Positions 7,094-10,418 of a DNA stretch of 10,418 nucleotides are shown here, piece by piece. Origin of the DNA: Cyclobacteriaceae bacterium (GTDB lineage: Bacteria; Bacteroidota; Bacteroidia; Cytophagales; Cyclobacteriaceae). The DNA lies in NCBI GenBank assembly GCA_019751475.1, contig JAIENH010000207.1, positions 1 to 10,418 of the forward strand, read 5' to 3'. The first letter of the stretch is position 1. Each line of letters starts with the position of its first letter. Made by a program: the position numbers and the translations under genes. A model generated the notes under the pieces. That model searched no databases, was not told the origin of the DNA, and saw only the letters and a list, made by a program, of their open reading frames with translations.

Positions 7094-7422
7094 GATTTGG
7101 GGAATGCCATGCGTGGGATGGCCTTGAACATATCTACCCGTTGTTCTTGTGTTTCGCGCAAGACCCGTGAGCCCAGACTAGTAAGACTGAAGTATCGTTT
7201 TCGTTTGCCTCCGCGCACGCTGGTGGCTTCTCCAAATTCCGATGTCAGGTAGCCTTTGCTTTCCAGTCGTCTCAGCACCGTTTGCAGTGCGCCAATGCTC
7301 ACCTTTCGGTTTTGTCGCGCTTCGATTTCGTCAATGATGGCCACACCATACGCTTCTTTATAGAGTATGCCCACCGTGAGCATCACAATTTCTTCAAATT
7401 CTCCGAGTTGGTGTCGGTTCAT
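7090..7422 (-). CDS. PadR-family transcriptional repressor
   Basis: The 110-residue protein carries a PadR-type winged helix: GEFEEIVMLTVGIL helix 1, AYGVAIIDEIE, the recognition-helix region VSIGALQTVLRRLESKGYL, and the wing GGKRKRYFSLTSLGSRVL (about residues 70-88). The short C-terminal tail is typical of the small subfamily paired with prefix-domain permeases. It is the first gene of the operon and overlaps the permease gene. PadR proteins usually repress their own operon and are released by a small ligand or stress. A candidate operator sits 30 bases upstream. The ATG at 7422 is the only sensible start. Confidence 0.93.
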   Translation of the reverse strand: MNRHQLGEFEEIVMLTVGILYKEAYGVAIIDEIEARQNRKVSIGALQTVLRRLESKGYLTSEFGEATSVRGGKRKRYFSLTSLGSRVLRETQEQRVDMFKAIPRMAFPKS

Positions 7423-7451
7423 GTAAGTTATATTTGACTTAAATGTAGTTA

Positions 7452-7470
7452 TTATACTCTTAGTTTATAA
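7452..7470. promoter_or_regulatory. Candidate PadR operator (19-base dyad)
   Basis: TTATACTCTTAGTTTATAA has 14 of 18 symmetric positions (TTATA-nn-CT-n-AG-nn-TATAA). It lies in the only intergenic space before the padR-like gene, where a promoter must be. Its role as operator is inference. The rest of 7423-7507 is AT-rich with no other clear element. Confidence 0.4.
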
Positions 7471-7507
7471 AATGGTTACAGAAACATCTAAAACTTTTAA
7501 AAGGAAA

Positions 7508-7937
7508 TCACACGCCTAATTCTGTTTGTGCGAGATGAGCGATGGCTTGATGCCAATTTTCATACGCCTGCCCAAACCGATTCGCACCAATGTTTAATCA
7601 TCAGGTCGCGGGGTTCGCCTGCTTCAGCTTGCAACACATCGCTGACGGTGATGGTGCCTCGCTGTGCGGGCAACGGCAGCGATGGCCATACTTTTTTATT
7701 CTGCGATAACTTGACATGCGCATTCTGCACTTGCTTGCCGGTATATCCTTTTTCTAAAAACAAGTAAAGGCCAATGAGGCCGAAGGTTAGCTTAATGGGC
7801 TTGGTGCTCGCATCAGCGGTTTGTGCTGCAAATGCATCTACGGCATGTTGATGGATAAAGTAAACCGGGTCGGGGTGGGCGAGGGTGTAGAAGGAGAGTT
7901 CGTGGAATTGGTGTTCGGGGGATTTAACAGTTGACAT
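7508..7937 (-). pseudogene. DUF5946-like protein with a one-base frameshift near the 3' end
   Basis: The frame from the ATG at 7937 encodes FHELSFYTLAHPDPVYFIHQH, KPIKLTFGLIGLYLFLEKGYTG and DLMIKHWCESVW, which I recognise from memory as DUF5946-like; the function is unknown. It then ends at TGA 7560-7562 after 125 codons. Removing one G from the GGG run at 7571-7573 restores VWQAYENWHQAIAHL and a stop at 7508-7510, giving 142 residues with the C-terminus expected of the family. The extra base is thus a recent mutation or a sequencing error; a slightly shortened protein may still be made. The gene starts four bases after the reverse transcriptase stop on the same strand, so it may be co-transcribed. 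No signal peptide or membrane segment is evident. Confidence 0.75.
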
Positions 7938-7941
7938 CTCG

Positions 7942-8808
7942 CTAGTTCAAAGCGTTAAATCTATTCGTGTTTGTTTGCCGAATTCTTTTCAAATAATTTG
8001 TAAATGGCTTGGTCTCAGTCTTTGAAAGCTTCTCTTCTTTAACTTTCTCTCTAATTTTTATGGGCGCATCGATATAATTGTTACCAACTTCAATTCCTGT
8101 TATTGTTTGCTTTCCGCAGTATAAAGTTTTTCGAAAACTAACCCTAAATCCACCACTAACTACGATTGTTAATATTTCTCGGACTTTATCAACGAAATCA
8201 TTAGCCGATGAAAATGTCAAATCATCAATGTATCTAGTATAGGTAATTTTATTAGGTTGGCATAAAGAAATCAGTCTTTCATCTATCGGAATAAATGCTA
8301 AATTTGATAGCGCTGGGCTTGTTGGCGCCCCTTGGGGTAATCCATATTTATATGTTGTCAGACGAGTTAACCAATTAGCCTGAACATTTGTAAACCCTAA
8401 TTTCAAAAAAACCGAATATACGAGTCCATTATTTACAGATGGGAAAAAATCTTTCAAGTCAGTTGTAAACTTATACTTTTTGCCTTGATGGATTTTAGCG
8501 TTACTAATGTTACTTTTTCCTCTTACACCACCTTGAATGTGAGTTGGCATGACAACGTTGTCAAGAATATTTCTCTTAATATTAGATTGGATTTTTTTCA
8601 AAGCACCCTTGCTTGGAGTAATCGTTCGCTTTTTCGGTGCTCCATTGCTGTATGTTTTTATACTACCATCTTTATCTTTCTTATATTTTGAGTATTCATA
8701 ATAATGATCTTCCACATTCTCCAGTACAAATTTTAATTCATCAATACTGCATTTCAGTTTTGCGGCTAAATACTTCAGTTGATTTTTTTCAAACCGCGAA
8801 AAATGCAT
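7942..8808 (-). CDS. Retron-type reverse transcriptase
   Basis: The 288-residue protein has the RT palm motifs in order. NAKIH (103-107) is the retron-specific NAxxH of region X, TTDLKDFFPSV holds catalytic Asp117, GLPQGAPTSPALSNLAF is RT domain 4, YTRYIDDLTFS holds the YxDD catalytic pair (193-196), and TITGIEV (ITG 236-238) corresponds to the retron VTG of region Y. There is no maturase or endonuclease domain, which argues against a group II intron RT. Retron RTs prime from a specific guanosine in their own msr-msd RNA and make a branched RNA-DNA. The length is on the short side for retron RTs (about 300 and up). The ATG at 8808 is preferred to the TTG at 8814. It overlaps the HTH gene by 20 bases, so the two are translationally linked. 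Composition is AT-rich (15 G+C in the 60 bases 8641-8700), unlike the permease operon. Confidence 0.93.
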   Translation of the reverse strand: MHFSRFEKNQLKYLAAKLKCSIDELKFVLENVEDHYYEYSKYKKDKDGSIKTYSNGAPKKRTITPSKGALKKIQSNIKRNILDNVVMPTHIQGGVRGKSNISNAKIHQGKKYKFTTDLKDFFPSVNNGLVYSVFLKLGFTNVQANWLTRLTTYKYGLPQGAPTSPALSNLAFIPIDERLISLCQPNKITYTRYIDDLTFSSANDFVDKVREILTIVVSGGFRVSFRKTLYCGKQTITGIEVGNNYIDAPIKIREKVKEEKLSKTETKPFTNYLKRIRQTNTNRFNALN

Positions 8809-9079
8809 TGACAAGAGATTTTACTGAAGGGCTTACCATTTCAAATGCTTTTCGCTTTTCTTCTGGGACATCATCAGCATTCATAGACAAGTAGAAGATA
8901 ATCGGGAGTGGCATTTCCAATTTTTCACTTATAACTTTTAATGTAGATAAATTAGGCTCTCTTTGGTTATTCTCAATTTGTGATAAGTAGGTTTGAGTTA
9001 TGCCACAAATGCCGGCCAAATCTTCTTGGGTCATGTCTTTTTGATTTCTAAGTTTCTTAATTGTCGTACCTAGGTCCAT
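8789..9079 (-). CDS. XRE-family helix-turn-helix protein of the retron operon
   Basis: The protein has 96 residues. Residues 6-60 form a standard XRE/HTH_3 domain: IKKLRNQKDMTQEDLAGICGI, then TQTYLSQIENNQREPNLSTL as recognition helix and turn, then LKVISEKLEMPLP. A 35-residue tail (DDVPEEKRKAFEMVSPSVKSLVNAFFAV) could mediate dimerisation or partner contact. Its 3' end overlaps the RT start. By family it should bind DNA and could repress the cassette promoter. In retrons whose accessory gene is a small HTH protein (type VI in the published classification, from memory) it may also act as the antitoxin-like or sensor part. The ATG at 9079 is the only good start. Confidence 0.9.
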   Translation of the reverse strand: MDLGTTIKKLRNQKDMTQEDLAGICGITQTYLSQIENNQREPNLSTLKVISEKLEMPLPIIFYLSMNADDVPEEKRKAFEMVSPSVKSLVNAFFAV

Positions 9080-9124
9080 AAAGCTGAGTATCTATTTGTA
9101 AGTAAAAAAAAGGGGAAATGTCGG

Positions 9125-9364
9125 TTACATGAATTGGTCAAGCAAGTTGTGAATGTCGTCCCAGAAGAATTTCAACAAGATGGTCACAGCTTTTGAAAAA
9201 ATTTCTTTTTGCTTATCAGCTGCGATTTCCTGTCGGAGTTTTTCCAAGAGTTCTACACAATCGTCCAGATGCTTAACTTCTTCATCCGAAAGAGAACACC
9301 GGTTCTTAGTGATAGACTTGACACCTAGTATCAGCCTATCGATGTTTTGTTCATTATTGAGCAT
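9125..9364 (-). CDS. Small helical protein of unknown function in the retron operon
   Basis: This entry takes the ATG at 9364, giving 79 residues (MLNNEQNIDR...). The same frame is open upstream to an ATG at 9514, but that part reads like non-coding sequence and lies in the candidate retron RNA. The protein is predicted by eye to be all-helical. A charged, heptad-like middle (DEEVKHLDDCVELLEKLRQEI) is followed by a more hydrophobic, tryptophan-containing C-terminal helix (KAVTILLKFFWDDIHNLLDQFM) that could bind a membrane or a partner protein. No family was recognised. It sits 45 bases before the HTH gene in the same direction, with no separate promoter seen. Position and size make it the best candidate for a retron effector or chaperone, but that is inference. 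Confidence 0.6.
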   Translation of the reverse strand: MLNNEQNIDRLILGVKSITKNRCSLSDEEVKHLDDCVELLEKLRQEIAADKQKEIFSKAVTILLKFFWDDIHNLLDQFM

Positions 9365-9410
9365 ATTAATTGTTTTAACATTAGGGATATCCCTTGCTCT
9401 CTTAGATATA

Positions 9411-9643
9411 CCTTCAGCTAAAAGCGTACTCGATGTTCTCTCATCACACTTCCCCCTAATCTTGCTCTTAAATAATAATAAGTTCGTCAACGGTTGACCC
9501 GGATAGGATACCATTTCCCAGAGACAGGTCTCACGAACAAAGCATTTTCAACATCATTTATTCTAGTGCTGTTGAATGACCCAAAATTGGGTTGCCAGAA
9601 AAAACAAATTCTGACTGTAAGTTTTACTCCCTTTAGCTGCAGG
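9411..9643 (-). ncRNA. Candidate retron msr-msd RNA
   Basis: On the minus strand the region is bounded by arms CCTGCAGCTAAA (from 9643) and TTTAGCTGAAGG (to 9411), complementary at 11 of 12 positions, as expected for retron a1/a2. A G-run (GGG) directly follows the first arm, where the branching G should be. Between the arms stem-loops follow one another: GTAA/TTAC (9617-9627), a 7-bp stem with an 8-base loop (9594-9615), ACCCAA/TTGGGT (9579-9592), TTCAACA/TGTTGAA (9547-9576), and GTTCGT/ACGAAC (9482-9538) with an inner GAGAC/GTCTC (9521-9532). An alternative hairpin, GTCAAC/GTTGAC, lies at 9486-9498. It lies between a promoter-like box and the first small ORF of the RT operon, the usual place. 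The arms were found by eye, and a chance match is possible. Confidence 0.5.
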
Positions 9644-9671
9644 ACAAAACACCATTTCAAAGAACGATGCC

Positions 9672-9679
9672 CAAATATA
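9672..9679 (-). promoter_or_regulatory. -7 promoter box of the retron cassette
   Basis: On the minus strand this reads TATATTTG, an exact TAnnTTTG match. Transcription would start near 9665-9668, about 20-25 bases before the first arm of the candidate retron RNA. The nearest upstream TTTTG (9712-9716) is too far for a normal -33 box. Confidence 0.45.
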
Positions 9680-9785
9680 CGGTAAATATTGCTATGAGTT
9701 AATAAAATTGACAAAATTATTTTTTACTGATTGTCTATATATTTGATAATCAAATGATTAATGTCTGTATCTGGGGGAAAATCCC

Positions 9786-9935
9786 TCGCCTTTAGGCGAA
9801 GACTTTAGTTTAATAATTTTGTATGAAGCGAACACTAGATGACTCAGCGATTTTCTCCCGAATGATTTCCGAGTCTATATGCATTGCTTCAGTCGGCTTT
9901 AGCCGATACTAAACCCTTCGGCTTTTAGCCGAAGG
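9786..9935. repeat. Three related short hairpins between the caspase gene and the retron
   Basis: TCGCCT-tt-AGGCGA (9786-9799), TCGGCT-tt-AGCCGA (9893-9906) and CCTTCGGCT-ttt-AGCCGAAGG (9915-9935) are perfect stems built on one theme. They look like a small dispersed palindromic repeat family. The last stands five bases after the caspase-family stop and could slow or end that transcript, though no T-run follows. The remaining sequence of 9680-9939 is AT-rich with no gene seen. Confidence 0.6.
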
Positions 9936-9939
9936 TAGT

Positions 9940-10418
9940 TCAGTTTTGAATTTTCCACGATAACCATTTATCACTTAAGTCAGGTGCAACTAAAACCTGT
10001 GGTGTTTGCTTTATTCCATTTTCAATCAACGATGCTTTAGGGATTTCACTTTCTAAATAGCCTTTCAGTTGTTCAAGTGTGAGGTCGCCTTGCGACTCTT
10101 TCAACTTTTTTAGGACGTGATAGGTAAAAAGACCGTGATATTCTTTATTTAAAGGCAACGACATTTCTTCACCACTTGCGGCTGTAAAAGCAACTATATT
10201 TCCTTCAACAATATCTCCTTTCGGTTTTACTTTTACAGTACGAGCAGCCAATAACCCATTATCGCCTCGACCTCCACCACTAAAGCAAGCATCAAGAAAA
10301 ACTAACACTTTTGCCGCTTTAGAAGATGCCAATTTTGTATACAAATCTTTTAAACTGATAGCATCTTTCAGGTTTGATGCTGTAACGTCAACCGGAATAA
10401 GATAACCCTGTCGGGTTT
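9940..10418 (-). CDS. Caspase-family (peptidase C14) protein, C-terminal part only
   Basis: The frame is open from the right edge to the TGA at 9940, so the 5' end lies outside. The visible 158 codons begin GYLIPVDVTASNLKDAISL, typical of prokaryotic caspase-like domains, and continue to KVLVFLDACFSGGG, where the catalytic Cys codon is 10285-10287. AFTAASGEEMSLP and HGLFTYHVLKKL follow, as in the C14 fold. The partner His of the dyad (GHG motif) would lie upstream, outside the window. The protein ends shortly after the caspase fold, so any regulatory, sensor or repeat domain must be N-terminal. Such proteases occur in bacterial immunity and cell-death systems and also as lone genes. A TTG at 10344 could be mistaken for a start, but conserved residues precede it. 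Confidence 0.88.
   Translation of the reverse strand, partial: TRQGYLIPVDVTASNLKDAISLKDLYTKLASSKAAKVLVFLDACFSGGGRGDNGLLAARTVKVKPKGDIVEGNIVAFTAASGEEMSLPLNKEYHGLFTYHVLKKLKESQGDLTLEQLKGYLESEIPKASLIENGIKQTPQVLVAPDLSDKWLSWKIQN

Noticed and set aside
8485..8894. Plus-strand frames opposite the RT and HTH genes
   Set aside because: The coding strand has diagnostic RT and XRE motifs; the opposite frames are low-complexity and Phe/Ser-rich.
7942..9079. Diversity-generating retroelement or group II intron as the source of the reverse transcriptase
   Set aside because: There is no accessory variability gene, no template/variable repeat pair seen and no maturase or endonuclease domain, whereas NAxxH and the (V/I)TG motif point to retrons.
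9079..9125. Retron RNA in the gap directly before the HTH gene, or between the HTH and RT genes
   Set aside because: The first gap is only 45 bases and the HTH and RT genes overlap, so neither can hold an msr-msd RNA.
9786..9935. CRISPR-like array
   Set aside because: The three hairpins differ in length and sequence, have no constant repeat/spacer lengths, and no cas gene is present.
7942..10418. Caspase gene and retron as one operon
   Set aside because: About 260 bases with three hairpins and a fresh -7 box separate them, so a single transcription unit is not supported; kept only as a neighbourhood observation.
1..10418. tRNA or rRNA genes, insertion sequences, integrase or transposase genes
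   Set aside because: No cloverleaf with conserved arms, rRNA-like sequence or transposase-type frame was found on either strand.

Overview
The window looks like a chromosomal stretch from a member of the Bacteroidota, probably near the Cytophagales. The reasons are TAnnTTTG-type -7 promoter boxes, a lack of strong Shine-Dalgarno sites, MKK-type lipoproteins, a PadR/FtsX-like permease pair of the type common in that phylum, and abundant short palindromic repeats. The genus cannot be fixed from this sequence.

Left part (1-2350): the 5' portion of a glycine-rich lipoprotein gene runs off the left edge on the minus strand. A degenerate accessory segment follows on the plus strand. It holds a Fic (AMP-transferase) gene broken by one in-frame TAA just before its inhibitory motif, preceded by an array of GATAAGAAA-type boxes and flanked on both sides by related ATCGTC-containing hairpin repeats. 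Next comes the C-terminal remnant of an alpha/beta hydrolase.

Middle (2500-7510): an intact SAM-dependent methyltransferase (+) converges on an exported DJ-1/PfpI-like lipoprotein (-). A repeat-rich 330-base gap follows, then a two-gene operon on the minus strand encoding a PadR-type repressor and a large MacB/FtsX-type permease. A candidate operator lies just upstream of the repressor gene.

Right part (7508-10418, all genes on the minus strand): this is the most interesting region. An AT-rich cassette reads, in transcription order: promoter-like box, a highly structured non-coding segment bounded by complementary arms, a 79-residue helical protein of unknown function, an XRE-type helix-turn-helix protein, and a reverse transcriptase. 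The reverse transcriptase carries the retron hallmarks NAxxH, YxDD and an ITG version of VTG. I read this as an uncharacterised retron with the structured segment as candidate msr-msd RNA. Four bases after the RT gene lies a DUF5946-like gene whose conserved C-terminus is knocked out of frame by one extra base in a GGG run. Upstream of the cassette, after three short related hairpins, is the C-terminal part of a caspase-family (peptidase C14) gene that continues past the right edge.

Working model (inference): the small protein, the HTH protein, the RT and its RNA/DNA form one anti-phage or toxin-antitoxin-like unit, with the HTH protein as regulator and the small protein as the best candidate effector. 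No rRNA, tRNA, CRISPR array or transposase was seen.
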